A stretch of DNA of 6,713 nt. Source: Burkholderiales bacterium. GTDB taxonomy: Bacteria > Pseudomonadota > Gammaproteobacteria > Burkholderiales > Burkholderiaceae_C. The notes below the pieces were generated by a model. The model did no database searches, had not been told where the DNA came from, and was given only the letters and a program-made list of their open reading frames with translations. Location: positions 1 to 6,713 of the forward strand of contig JAGWTL010000161.1 in the NCBI GenBank assembly GCA_028869035.1, written 5' to 3'. A program made the position numbers and the translations under genes. This document shows positions 1-5,893 of the stretch, one piece after another (the first letter of the stretch is position 1; every line of letters starts with the position of its first letter).

Positions 1-426
1 AAGCTGGGCTGGGCCGCGCAGCTGCACGAGATCGGCAGCGCCATCTCGCACAGCGACTACCACAAGCACGGCGCCTACATCCTGGACAACGCCGACGCCG
101 CCGGCTTCACCATGAACGAGCTGCACCGCCTGGGCCAGCTCGTGTTGGGCCACCGCGGAAAACTGCGCAAGCTGGACCTGGAACTCGACGACGAGGCCTT
201 CACCCTGCAACTCATGGCCCTGCGCCTGGCCGTCATCCTCTGCCACGCGCGGCGTGATCCAGACCTGCAGGGGTTGCGTCTGGCGTGGGACGGGGAGCGT
301 GAAGTGCAACTGAGTTTCCGTGCGGACTGGGTGCAGCGTTACCCGCAGTCAGCCCATCTGCTGATAGATGAAGTGCAGGCTTGGTTGAAGACGGCGTGGA
401 CCTTGCAGGTGGAAAATCCGGACTGA
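1..426 (+). CDS. ppx: Exopolyphosphatase / guanosine pentaphosphate phosphatase (Ppx/GppA family), C-terminal part only
   Basis: The frame is open from base 1, so the start lies outside the window; 141 residues are visible before the TGA at 424-426. Seen: the segment AAQLHEIGSAISHSDYHKHG followed by AYILDNADAAGF, and further on LVLGHRGKLRK. These match the C-terminal HD-like helical domain of Ppx/GppA proteins, where E. coli Ppx has a similar LHEVG...HRHSAYIL...YHRK series. Known of the family: the enzymes release terminal phosphate from polyphosphate and/or hydrolyse pppGpp to ppGpp in the cytoplasm; the actin-like catalytic N-terminal half is not visible here. The C-terminus finishes in a normal way (IDEVQAWLKTAWTLQVENPD). 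The gene converges on the minus-strand tRNA and shares a terminator hairpin with it. Ppx and GppA cannot be told apart from this fragment; ppx is the likelier name. Confidence 0.88.
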   Translation, partial: KLGWAAQLHEIGSAISHSDYHKHGAYILDNADAAGFTMNELHRLGQLVLGHRGKLRKLDLELDDEAFTLQLMALRLAVILCHARRDPDLQGLRLAWDGEREVQLSFRADWVQRYPQSAHLLIDEVQAWLKTAWTLQVENPD

Positions 427-466
427 ATCGACTACCGGCCAGGCGCGAGTCTTCGATCCAAATGAA

Positions 467-496
467 AACGCCGCCAGCGTTTCCGCTAGCGGCGTT
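467..496. terminator. Bidirectional intrinsic terminator between ppx and tRNA-Pro
   Basis: Inverted repeat AACGCCGC (467-474) / GCGGCGTT (489-496), continued after one mismatch by AGCG/CGCT around a 4-nt loop (480-483). Read on the minus strand the stem ends in TT and runs into TTCATTT, so it has a U-rich tail suited to ending the tRNA-Pro transcript. Read on the plus strand it lies 40 bp after the ppx stop, with AT-rich sequence behind it. Its place between two convergent genes fits a shared terminator. Confidence 0.75.
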
Positions 497-509
497 CATA
501 TTTATCGAT

Positions 510-586
510 TGGTCGGTGTGAAAGGATTCGAACCTTCGACCCCTTGCACCCCATGCAAGTGCGCTACCAGGCTGCGCCACACACCG
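510..586 (-). tRNA. tRNA-Pro, anticodon GGG
   Basis: The 77-nt cloverleaf reads on the minus strand from 586 to 510. The acceptor stem CGGTGTG/CACACCG pairs perfectly over 7 bp; the discriminator is A, and CCA is encoded (512-510). The D arm is GCGC-AGCCTGGTA-GCGC, the anticodon arm CTTGC-ATGGGGT-GCAAG, the variable loop GGGTC, and the T arm GAAGG-TTCGAAT-CCTTT (the outermost T-stem pair is G-U). The anticodon is at 552-550, GGG, which reads CCC and CCU proline codons. The C1-G72 first pair is typical of bacterial tRNA-Pro. The arm sequences closely resemble E. coli proL. The gene is single, with its own consensus -10 box upstream and a terminator downstream. I recall the same MerR gene then tRNA-Pro order after ihfA in Pseudomonas. 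Confidence 0.97.
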
Positions 587-598
587 ATCGAGCCTTGA

Positions 599-627
599 AT
601 TATACCTGCAGATTTGGCCCCTTCCTG
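599..627 (-). promoter_or_regulatory. Probable promoter of tRNA-Pro
   Basis: A perfect TATAAT (604-599 on the minus strand) would place the transcription start near 592, about 6 nt before the mature tRNA 5' end. The -35 region at normal spacing (about 622-627, CAGGAA) is a poor match to TTGACA. The short leader and full-consensus -10 favour a dedicated tRNA promoter. Confidence 0.5.
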
Positions 628-631
628 GGGC
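617..631 (-). terminator. Short GC hairpin after the MerR gene, possible weak terminator
   Basis: GCCCC (617-621) / GGGGC (627-631) with a 5-nt loop lies 7 bp past the MerR stop codon. No U-run follows on the minus strand, so termination would be weak. The hairpin overlaps the -35 region of the proposed tRNA-Pro promoter. Confidence 0.35.
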
Positions 632-637
632 TCGGAC

Positions 638-1093
638 TCAGAAGCTGCCGGCGAGCAGGTCGCGGATTTCGGTGAGTTCGCGTTTGACCAGGTGCAACTT
701 GTCGACGGCGGCGGGCAGATCGTCTTCCACCAGCTGGCTCTCGCTGAACTCGTCCAGGTCGGACGGTTCGTTCATCTCCAGCACTTCCACCCCGTCGAGC
801 ATGACTTCGCCGGCGCGTTTCTTGTCGCGCTCGGCGGACAGCAGCTCTTGCATCTTGTTGCGCGCGCCGCTGATGGTGAAACCCTGGTCGTAGAGCAGGT
901 CACGGATGCGGCGGATCATGAGCACCTCGTGGTGCTGGTAGTAGCGGCGGTTGCCGCGCCGCTTCATGGGTCGCAGCTGGGTGAACTCCTGCTCCCAATA
1001 CCGTAGCACGTGAGGCTTGACGCCACACAGGTCGCCGACCTCACCGATGGTGAAGTAGCGTTTGGCAGGGATGGGAGGGAGCGCATTCTCCAT
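638..1093 (-). CDS. MerR-family transcriptional regulator, short form without a metal-binding motif
   Basis: 151 residues from the ATG at 1093. Residues 12-80 form a MerR winged-helix DNA-binding domain: YFTIGEVGDLCGVKPHVLRYWEQEF is helix-turn-helix 1, RRGNRRYYQHHEV the wing, and the following helices end at GFTISGARNKM. An acidic linker follows (about 107-126) and then a charged helix (127-148, DKLHLVKRELTEIRDLLA) that probably makes the dimer coiled coil. The only cysteine is Cys23 in the HTH, so the C-terminal metal-binding Cys motifs of MerR, CueR or ZntR are absent, and no ligand domain is visible. Position after ihfA and before tRNA-Pro is a conserved arrangement as I recall it; the family looks MlrA-like and its targets are unknown to me. 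An in-frame TTG at 1102 would add three residues; neither start has a clear Shine-Dalgarno sequence, and ATG is preferred. Confidence 0.9.
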   Translation of the reverse strand: MENALPPIPAKRYFTIGEVGDLCGVKPHVLRYWEQEFTQLRPMKRRGNRRYYQHHEVLMIRRIRDLLYDQGFTISGARNKMQELLSAERDKKRAGEVMLDGVEVLEMNEPSDLDEFSESQLVEDDLPAAVDKLHLVKRELTEIRDLLAGSF

Positions 1094-1119
1094 TGAAATC
1101 AATGTGATACGAGAGAAAG

Positions 1120-1137
1120 CTTCTAGGTTACTCTAAG
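1120..1137 (-). promoter_or_regulatory. Operator-like imperfect dyad upstream of the MerR gene
   Basis: Minus strand CTTAGAG-TAAC-CTAGAAG, with 5 of 7 arm positions symmetric. It lies 26-44 bp before the ATG of the MerR gene. Spacing and sequence resemble MerR-family operators such as the recalled PbrR/CadR type (GACTCTATAGTAACTAGAG). Clean -10 and -35 boxes around it are not evident. An autoregulatory site is inference. Confidence 0.35.
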
Positions 1138-1148
1138 TCATGGGCGGA

Positions 1149-1165
1149 TGCAAAGCATGTTTGCA
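1149..1165. promoter_or_regulatory. Perfect 6-bp dyad TGCAAA-N5-TTTGCA
   Basis: TGCAAA (1149-1154), GCATG, TTTGCA (1160-1165). The site lies about 56 bp upstream of the MerR start, in the spacer after ihfA. A minus-strand TTGCAT within it could act as a weak -35 element, with TAACCT 17 bp further on as a poor -10. Operator function is inferred from symmetry and position only. Confidence 0.3.
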
Positions 1166-1174
1166 CGGAATCTG

Positions 1175-1227
1175 AAAAAGCCGGGTTTGTCCGGGGACCG
1201 GAGTGACGGGCCGCCACAGGCCGCGTC
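1175..1227 (-). terminator. GC-rich hairpins with a T5 run downstream of ihfA, possible terminator
   Basis: On the minus strand, about 90 nt after the ihfA stop, GACG(C)GGCC...GGCCCGTC (1227-1205) forms an 8-bp stem with one bulge. It is followed by a TCCGG-TCC-CCGGA stem and an alternative CCGG-ACAAAC-CCGG stem that ends next to CTTTTT (1180-1175). The stem adjoining the T-run is only 4 bp, so this is a weak candidate for ending or damping the upstream operon before the MerR gene. Confidence 0.3.
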
Positions 1228-1318
1228 CCGAAATGGGGTCGAATGGCCGTCAAAGCGGCTTGGATGGGGGGGGTGAAGGAAGCACCAGCCCGCAGCAGCG
1301 GGGCCGGGCGGGGAGAAA

Positions 1319-1663
1319 TCAGGCGGCGATACGAGACACCGGGCGACCGCCCTCCTCCTGGATCTGTTCCTTGAGCTTGTGGCTGGCGTGGAAGGTGACC
1401 ACGCGGCGCGCTTCGATGGGGATGGCCTCACCCGTGCGCGGGTTGCGGCCGGGGCGCGGGGCCTTGGTGCGGATCTGGAAGTTGCCGAAGCCCGAGATCT
1501 TGACGTCGTTGCCGTTGACCAGGCTGTCGGCGATCAGGTCGAAGAAGGCGTCGATCATGTCCTTGGACTCGCGCTTGTTCAGCCCGATCTGCTCAAACAG
1601 AAGTTCGGCCAATTGCGCCTTGGTCAGCGCGGGGGTTTCCAGACTTTCGACCGTGATTTCCAT
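1319..1663 (-). CDS. ihfA: Integration host factor subunit alpha
   Basis: 114 residues. From ALTKAQLAELLFEQIGLNKR onward it aligns with E. coli IhfA at a constant offset of ten residues. Seen: the dimer-core helices, GFGNFQIR (58-65), then the DNA-binding beta-arm RPGRNPRTGEAIPIEARRVVTF (70-91). Pro75 corresponds to E. coli Pro65, which intercalates at the DNA kink. The arm sequence and the Ile-Pro-Ile after it identify alpha rather than HU. Known role: heterodimer with IhfB that bends DNA in replication, recombination and transcription. The N-terminus (MEITVESLETP) is about ten residues longer than in E. coli, and the C-terminal tail (GGRPVSRIAA) differs. The start lies 46 bp after the pheT stop with only a weak GAGAC-like ribosome site, so co-transcription with pheT is likely. 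Confidence 0.96.
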   Translation of the reverse strand: MEITVESLETPALTKAQLAELLFEQIGLNKRESKDMIDAFFDLIADSLVNGNDVKISGFGNFQIRTKAPRPGRNPRTGEAIPIEARRVVTFHASHKLKEQIQEEGGRPVSRIAA

Positions 1664-1709
1664 GGTTGTCTCGTGCCGTGTTGTTCTTGCTTATCGCGTG
1701 TTGCGCCGC

Positions 1710-4142
1710 TCAGGCGCGCAGACGCGCGCCCACCTGTTGCTGCAGCGTGGCCAGCACGGCCTCCATGCCGGACTCAATCTGTTCTTCGGTCAGGGTGGCT
1801 TCATCGCTGTTGAGCGTCAGGCGCACCGCCAGGCTTTTCTCGCCCTCGGCCAGGCCGGCCGAGGCTGCCCCCGGCTTGGCGCGGTAGACGTCGAAGAGTA
1901 TCGCATGACGCAGCAGGCCGGCCGTGGGCGCGGCCCAGATGGCTTGCATCAGAGCAGCGTGGCTCACGCTCTCGGCCACGATGACGGCCAGGTCGCGCTC
2001 TACCGCCTGGAACTTGCTCATGGCGCGCAGGGTCGGTACCTCGCGCGCGAGCACGGCGTCGAGCTCCAGCTCGAACAGCACGGGCGTCTGGGCCAGCTCG
2101 TAGCCTTGGCGCCAGCGCGGGTGCAGCTCGCCCACGTAACCAATCGCTTTGCCGTCCAGCCGCACGCGGGCGCAGCGGCCTGGGTGCAAGGCTGGGTGTT
2201 CGGCGGCTTCAAAGACGGGCTGGCGCGGGGCCAGCAGGGCTTCCACATCGGCCTTGACATCAAAGAAGTCCACGGCGCGTTCCTTGGTGGCCCACTGCAG
2301 GCTGTCCACGCCGCCCGCGGCCAGGCCGGCCACACGCATGGGCTGGGCGAAGCCGGCCACACTGGTGTGACTGTCGGCCACGCTGGCATCACGCAGGAAG
2401 ACTCGGCCCAGTTCGAACACGCGCACGCGCCCGGTCTTGCGGTCCAGATTGAACTTGAGAACCTGCAGCAGCGAGCCCAGCAGCGTGGAGCGCATCACGC
2501 CCATCTGGCTGGCGATGGGGTTCATGAGCTTGATGGGGTTCGGGTTGCCCGCCAGCTCCTGCTCCCAGCGTTCGTCCACGAAGCTGTAGTTGATGGTTTC
2601 CTGGTAGCCCAGCGCGGCCAGCTGGCGGCGCACCGCAAAGGGGCTGCGCTGGGCCTCCAGGCGGCTCTTGGGCACCACGGGCGCCAGCGGCGGGGTGTGG
2701 GGCAGATGGTCATAGCCCACCAGGCGCGCCACTTCTTCGATAAGGTCTTCCTCGATCTGCAGGTCGAAGCGGTACAGCGGGGGCGTCACGGTAATGGTCC
2801 CCTCGCCTTCCTTGAGCGGCAGGCCCAGGCGCTTGAGCGCGTCGGCGCACTGCGATTGGGTCACCGGCATGCCGATGATCTTGGCCGCGCGCGCCACGCG
2901 CAGGGTGACAGGCTGGGCCACCGGCATCTTGACTTGCTGGTCGTCGATGGGGCCGCAGGCGGTGGTGGGTGTGCCGCAGATGTCCACGATGAGCTGGGTG
3001 ATGCGCTCGATGTGCTCCACGGTGAGCTGCGGGTCCACGCCGCGCTCGAAACGGTGGCCGGCGTCGGTAGCGAAGTTGTAGCGACGCGAGCGGCCGGCAA
3101 TCGCACGCGGCCACCAGAAGGCGGCTTCGACGTAGACGTGCCGGGTGTCGTCGGACACGGCGGTGGCATCGCCGCCCATGATGCCGGCCAGGGACTCGAC
3201 CTGCTGGTCGTCGGCGATCACGCCCACTTCGGCATCGACGGTGACGGTGTTGCCGTTGAGCAGCTTGAGCTGTTCACCCGGCTTGCCCCAGCGCACGTCC
3301 AGCGTGCCGTGGATCTTGTCCAGGTCGAAGATGTGCGAGGGACGGCCGTACTCGAACATCACGTAGTTGGAGATGTCCACCAGCGCGGTCACGCTGCGCT
3401 GGCCACAACGGGCCAGGCGGTCCACCATCCACTGCGGGGTGGCGGCTCTCGTGTTCACGTTGCGCACGATGCGGCCCGAGAAACGGCCGCAGAGATCGGG
3501 CGCGCTGACCTTGACGGGCTGCTTGTCGGCCAGCCTGGCCGCCACAGGAGCGATGGCCGGGGTCTTGAGCAGCGCGCCGGTCAGCGCGGCCACTTCACGC
3601 GCCACGCCGTAAACGGACAGACAGTGCGCGAGATTCGGCGTCAGTTTCAAGGTGAAGAGCGTGTCGTCCAGCTTGAGCACCCGGCGGATGTCCTGGCCGA
3701 TGGGCGCATCGGCGGCCAGCTCCAGCAGGCCGCCATGGTCTTCGGACAATTTCAGCTCGCGAGCCGAGCACAGCATGCCCTGGCTTTCGACGCCGCGCAG
3801 CTTGCCCAGCTTGATCAGGAAGGGTCCGCCGTCCTCACCGGGCGGCAGCTCAGCGCCAACGAGCGCACAAGGCACCTTGATGCCCACGCGCGCATTGGGC
3901 GCGCCGCAGACGATGTTCAGCAGACTGCCCTGCCCCACGTCCACCTGGCACACGCGCAGGCGGTCGGCATTGGGGTGTTGCACGGCTTCTTTGATTTCAC
4001 CGACAACGATCTTGGCGAAGGGCGGGGCCACGGGGCGCAGTTCTTCCACCTCCAGGCCGGCCATGGTGAGCGTGTCAGCCAGTTGCTGGGTGGAGAGCGG
4101 CGGGTTGCAGAATTCGCGCAGCCAGGACTCGGGGAATTGCAT
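1710..4142 (-). CDS. pheT: Phenylalanine--tRNA ligase beta subunit
   Basis: 810 residues, full length for the bacterial family (about 790-810). Domains in order: N-terminal region, then an EMAP/OB-type tRNA-binding domain at about 40-150 (HPNADRLRVCQVDVG at 56-70, NIVCGAPNAR, ESQGMLCS); B3/B4 editing domain at about 210-385 (ALVDISNYVMFEYGRPSHIFDLDK at 253-276, GIMGG, FERGVDP at 365-371); B5 domain at about 410-480; the catalytic-like core; and a C-terminal FDX-ACB anticodon-binding domain at about 708-808 (SKFQAVERDLAVIV, KSLAVRLTL). His270 in GRPSH belongs to the site that hydrolyses Tyr-tRNA(Phe). Known role: with PheS it forms the cytoplasmic alpha2-beta2 enzyme that charges tRNA-Phe; beta supplies editing and tRNA recognition. 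A 146-bp spacer full of inverted repeats separates it from pheS. The start ATG has a weak AGAGA ribosome site. Confidence 0.98.
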   Translation of the reverse strand: MQFPESWLREFCNPPLSTQQLADTLTMAGLEVEELRPVAPPFAKIVVGEIKEAVQHPNADRLRVCQVDVGQGSLLNIVCGAPNARVGIKVPCALVGAELPPGEDGGPFLIKLGKLRGVESQGMLCSARELKLSEDHGGLLELAADAPIGQDIRRVLKLDDTLFTLKLTPNLAHCLSVYGVAREVAALTGALLKTPAIAPVAARLADKQPVKVSAPDLCGRFSGRIVRNVNTRAATPQWMVDRLARCGQRSVTALVDISNYVMFEYGRPSHIFDLDKIHGTLDVRWGKPGEQLKLLNGNTVTVDAEVGVIADDQQVESLAGIMGGDATAVSDDTRHVYVEAAFWWPRAIAGRSRRYNFATDAGHRFERGVDPQLTVEHIERITQLIVDICGTPTTACGPIDDQQVKMPVAQPVTLRVARAAKIIGMPVTQSQCADALKRLGLPLKEGEGTITVTPPLYRFDLQIEEDLIEEVARLVGYDHLPHTPPLAPVVPKSRLEAQRSPFAVRRQLAALGYQETINYSFVDERWEQELAGNPNPIKLMNPIASQMGVMRSTLLGSLLQVLKFNLDRKTGRVRVFELGRVFLRDASVADSHTSVAGFAQPMRVAGLAAGGVDSLQWATKERAVDFFDVKADVEALLAPRQPVFEAAEHPALHPGRCARVRLDGKAIGYVGELHPRWRQGYELAQTPVLFELELDAVLAREVPTLRAMSKFQAVERDLAVIVAESVSHAALMQAIWAAPTAGLLRHAILFDVYRAKPGAASAGLAEGEKSLAVRLTLNSDEATLTEEQIESGMEAVLATLQQQVGARLRA

Positions 4143-4179
4143 TTGTAGTTCTCTGCGAAATCGTTAGCGTGTACGGATG

Positions 4180-4279
4180 CCCCTGGCTTCCAGGCGGGGA
4201 ACACCGCGGAACCGGCTGAGCCGGGCCGCTGGTGTTGTCCCCTTGAGGGGAAGACGCGCCGCAAGGCGCGGCTCAGGGG
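4180..4279. repeat. Nested palindromic intergenic repeat in the pheS-pheT spacer
   Basis: Four inverted repeats follow one another. CCTGG (4182-4186) / CCAGG (4190-4194). A long stem GGGGAACACCGCGG (4196-4209) against CCGC-T-GGTGTT-GT-CCCC (4226-4242), capped by CCGGC-TGA-GCCGG (4212-4224). CCCC-TTGA-GGGG (4239-4250). CGCGCC-GCAA-GGCGCG (4255-4270), itself enclosed by CCCCTTGAG/CTCAGGGG (4239-4247 and 4272-4279). The CCCC at 4239 can pair with three partners, so the folds are mutually exclusive. No U-run follows on the minus strand. Both halves strongly resemble dispersed intergenic elements I remember from Comamonadaceae genomes; that match is recollection. Confidence 0.6.
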
Positions 4280-4288
4280 TGTGGCTCA

Positions 4289-5341
4289 TCATCGGAATTG
4301 CGAAAGGAAACGCAGGTCGCCGTCAAAGAACAGGCGCAGGTCGTTGACGCCGTAGCGCAGCATGGTGAAACGGTCCATGCCCATGCCGAAGGCGAAGCCG
4401 ATGTATTTCTCGGGGTCGAGGCCCATATTGCGCACCACGTTCGGGTGCACCTGGCCGGAGCCGGCCACCTCCAGCCAGCGGCCGGCCAGAGGCCCCTGCT
4501 GGAACTGGATGTCGATTTCGGCGCTGGGCTCGGTGAAGGGGAAGAAGCTGGGGCGGAAGCGCAGCACCAGGTCATCGCTCTCGAAGAAGGTTCGACAGAA
4601 CTCGGTGAAGAGGTACTTGAGGTCCTTGAAGCTCACGTTCTCACCGATCCACAGGCCTTCGCACTGGTGGAACATGGGCGAATGGGTGGCGTCGCTGTCG
4701 ACTCGATACGTACGGCCCGGGGCGATGACACGAATCTCGGGCATGGGCTGGCCCTTGTCGGTCTTGGCCTTGTGCGCGGCCACGTGCTGCAGGGCGTGGC
4801 GCACCTGCACGGGGCTGGTGTGCGTGCGCAGCAGATTGGGCGCCTTGGCGCTGCCGCCTTCCACGTAGAAGGTGTCGTGCATGGAACGCGCGGGATGGTC
4901 TTCGGGCGTGTTGAGCGCGGTAAAGTTGTACCAGTCGGCCTCGATCTCGGGACCCTGGGCCACTTCGAAGCCCATGGAGCCGAAGATGGCCTCGATGCGC
5001 TCCATGGTCAGGCTCACGGGGTGCAGGCCGCCGGCGCCACGCGCGCGGCCGGGCAGAGACACATCGAGCGCCTCGGCCTGCAATTGCTTGTTCAGCTCGG
5101 CATCGGCCAGGGCCTGGCGGCGGGCGTTGAGCGCGGCTTCAACGGCCTGCTTGGCCACGTTGATGGCGGCACCGCGGCTCTTCTTCTCTTCCACGCTGAG
5201 GGCAGCCATGCCCTTCATCAGCTCGGTGATGCTGCCGGTCTTGCCCAGGAAACGCGCCTTGGCGTTTTCCAGGTCGGCCGGGGTGCCGGCCTGGGCAAAG
5301 GCGCTCTGTGCGCTGGCGACGATGGCGTCCAACTCGTTCAT
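4289..5341 (-). CDS. pheS: Phenylalanine--tRNA ligase alpha subunit
   Basis: 350 residues from the ATG at 5341. Residues 1-95 form the tRNA-binding coiled-coil arm (ELDAIVASAQSAF, FLGKTGSITELMKGM). The class II catalytic core follows: GFEVAQGPEIEADWYNFTAL around 124-143, RTHTSPVQVR at 172-181, motif 2 YRVDSDATHSPMFHQCEG at 212-229, FRPSFFPFTEPSAE at 262-275, and motif 3 GFAFGMGMDRFTMLRYG at 315-331. Ala317 matches the position of E. coli Ala294 in the Phe pocket. An insert of about 14 residues (187-200) after RTHTSPVQVR is absent from E. coli PheS. A GTG at 5347, two codons upstream, is an alternative start, but the AAGCGGA stretch is spaced correctly only for the ATG. PheS pairs with PheT to charge tRNA-Phe. 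Confidence 0.97.
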   Translation of the reverse strand: MNELDAIVASAQSAFAQAGTPADLENAKARFLGKTGSITELMKGMAALSVEEKKSRGAAINVAKQAVEAALNARRQALADAELNKQLQAEALDVSLPGRARGAGGLHPVSLTMERIEAIFGSMGFEVAQGPEIEADWYNFTALNTPEDHPARSMHDTFYVEGGSAKAPNLLRTHTSPVQVRHALQHVAAHKAKTDKGQPMPEIRVIAPGRTYRVDSDATHSPMFHQCEGLWIGENVSFKDLKYLFTEFCRTFFESDDLVLRFRPSFFPFTEPSAEIDIQFQQGPLAGRWLEVAGSGQVHPNVVRNMGLDPEKYIGFAFGMGMDRFTMLRYGVNDLRLFFDGDLRFLSQFR

Positions 5342-5426
5342 GTTCACATCCGCTTATGCAAAGAGATCAGGACATCAGGGTCGGCACCGCCCACCCCCAT
5401 CTCCTGATCGCTTTCAAAATGACAAA

Positions 5427-5455
5427 GGGCTAAAGCTCTTTTAAAGCTCTAGCCC
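5427..5455 (-). terminator. Terminator/attenuator-like hairpin between rplT and pheS
   Basis: GGGCTA (5427-5432) / TAGCCC (5450-5455), extended after an A-C mismatch by AGCT/AGCT around a 7-nt AT-rich loop. On the minus strand the stem is followed directly by TTTGTCATTTT, and on the plus strand by ATTTTTCTT. It lies 53 bp past the rplT stop and 86 bp before the pheS start, so it would partly stop readthrough from the ribosomal genes into pheST. The U-tract is interrupted. Confidence 0.5.
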
Positions 5456-5470
5456 ATTTTTCTTGTGCGC

Positions 5471-5497
5471 GAGGCGCTATCGAAAAAATAGCACCTC
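5471..5497 (-). other. 10-bp stem-loop immediately downstream of rplT
   Basis: Minus-strand RNA GAGGUGCUAU / AUAGCGCCUC pairs over 10 bp with one G-U wobble around a 7-nt UUUUUCG loop. In the plus-strand transcript the wobble becomes a C-A mismatch, so only the minus-strand RNA has an unbroken stem. It starts 11 nt after the rplT stop. The ATAGC...CGCGCxCAAG...GGGCTAGAGC order recalls a dispersed Comamonadaceae intergenic repeat, from memory. It could protect or process the 3' end of the rplT message. Confidence 0.45.
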
Positions 5498-5508
5498 TGG
5501 CGTGAAGA

Positions 5509-5868
5509 TCAAGCAGCCAGCTTGGCCTTGACCTTCTCCACGATGCCGGCAAAAGCCGTCATGTCGTGCACGGCGATGTCAGCCAGCACCTTGCGATCGA
5601 TCTCGATCTGGGCCTTCTTCAGGCCGTTGGCGAACTGGCTGTAGGTCATGCCGCACTGACGGGCTGCCGCATTGATACGGGCAATCCACAGCTGACGGAA
5701 GACACGCTTCTTGGTACGGCGGTCACGGTAGGCATATTGCCCGGCCTTCATCACCGCTTCTTTGGCGATGCGGAAGACGTTACCGCGGCGACCGCGGAAG
5801 CCCTTGGCAAGGGCGAGAACTTTTTTATGGCGGGCGCGAGCCGTTACACCACGTTTGACGCGAGGCAT
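5509..5868 (-). CDS. rplT: 50S ribosomal protein L20
   Basis: 119 residues (E. coli 118). The start is set by MPRVKRGVTARARHKKVLALAKGFRGRR, the conserved basic N-terminal extension that threads into 23S rRNA, and by a strong AGGAG (5880-5876) 7 nt before the ATG. The rest is the globular helical domain: YAYRDRRTKKRVFRQLWIARINAAARQ and GMTYSQFANGLKKA, ending at VKAKLAA. L20 is an early 50S assembly protein. In E. coli L20 also represses translation of rpmI and itself by binding their messenger RNA; whether that holds here is unknown. A 25-bp spacer separates it from rpmI, so the two are surely co-transcribed and probably translationally linked. Confidence 0.98.
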   Translation of the reverse strand: MPRVKRGVTARARHKKVLALAKGFRGRRGNVFRIAKEAVMKAGQYAYRDRRTKKRVFRQLWIARINAAARQCGMTYSQFANGLKKAQIEIDRKVLADIAVHDMTAFAGIVEKVKAKLAA

Positions 5869-5893
5869 GTGATTACTCCTTGTTCGTCGTTGA

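Noticed and set aside
510..586. tRNA-Pro as an integration site for a genomic island
   Set aside because: The tRNA 3' end faces the intact end of ppx across a short terminator. There is no integrase gene and no duplicated 3' tRNA segment in view.
614..1006. A 130-codon plus-strand open frame antisense to the MerR gene
   Set aside because: It lies opposite a clear MerR-family gene and has no family features; treated as a shadow frame.
1203..4148. A 981-codon plus-strand open frame antisense to ihfA and pheT
   Set aside because: It is exactly opposite two well-identified genes. The predicted protein is rich in His, Gln, Gly, Ala and Val without domain pattern, as expected from a stop-free shadow frame in GC-rich DNA.
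5344..5400. An 18-codon minus-strand ORF (MGVGGADPDVLISLHKRM) ending 2 bp before the pheS ATG
   Set aside because: It has no Phe codons, so it is not a PheM-type leader, and AGGAG abuts the ATG with no spacing. Translational coupling to pheS is possible but unsupported.
4298..5407. A 369-codon plus-strand open frame antisense to pheS
   Set aside because: It is a shadow of pheS with the same low-complexity His/Gly/Val composition and no recognisable domain.
5484..5512. Weak promoter-like TTGATC - 16 bp - TATTTT at the end of rplT reading toward pheS
   Set aside because: It scores only 4 of 6 in each box, and the -10 lies in the T-rich loop of a hairpin; too weak to annotate.
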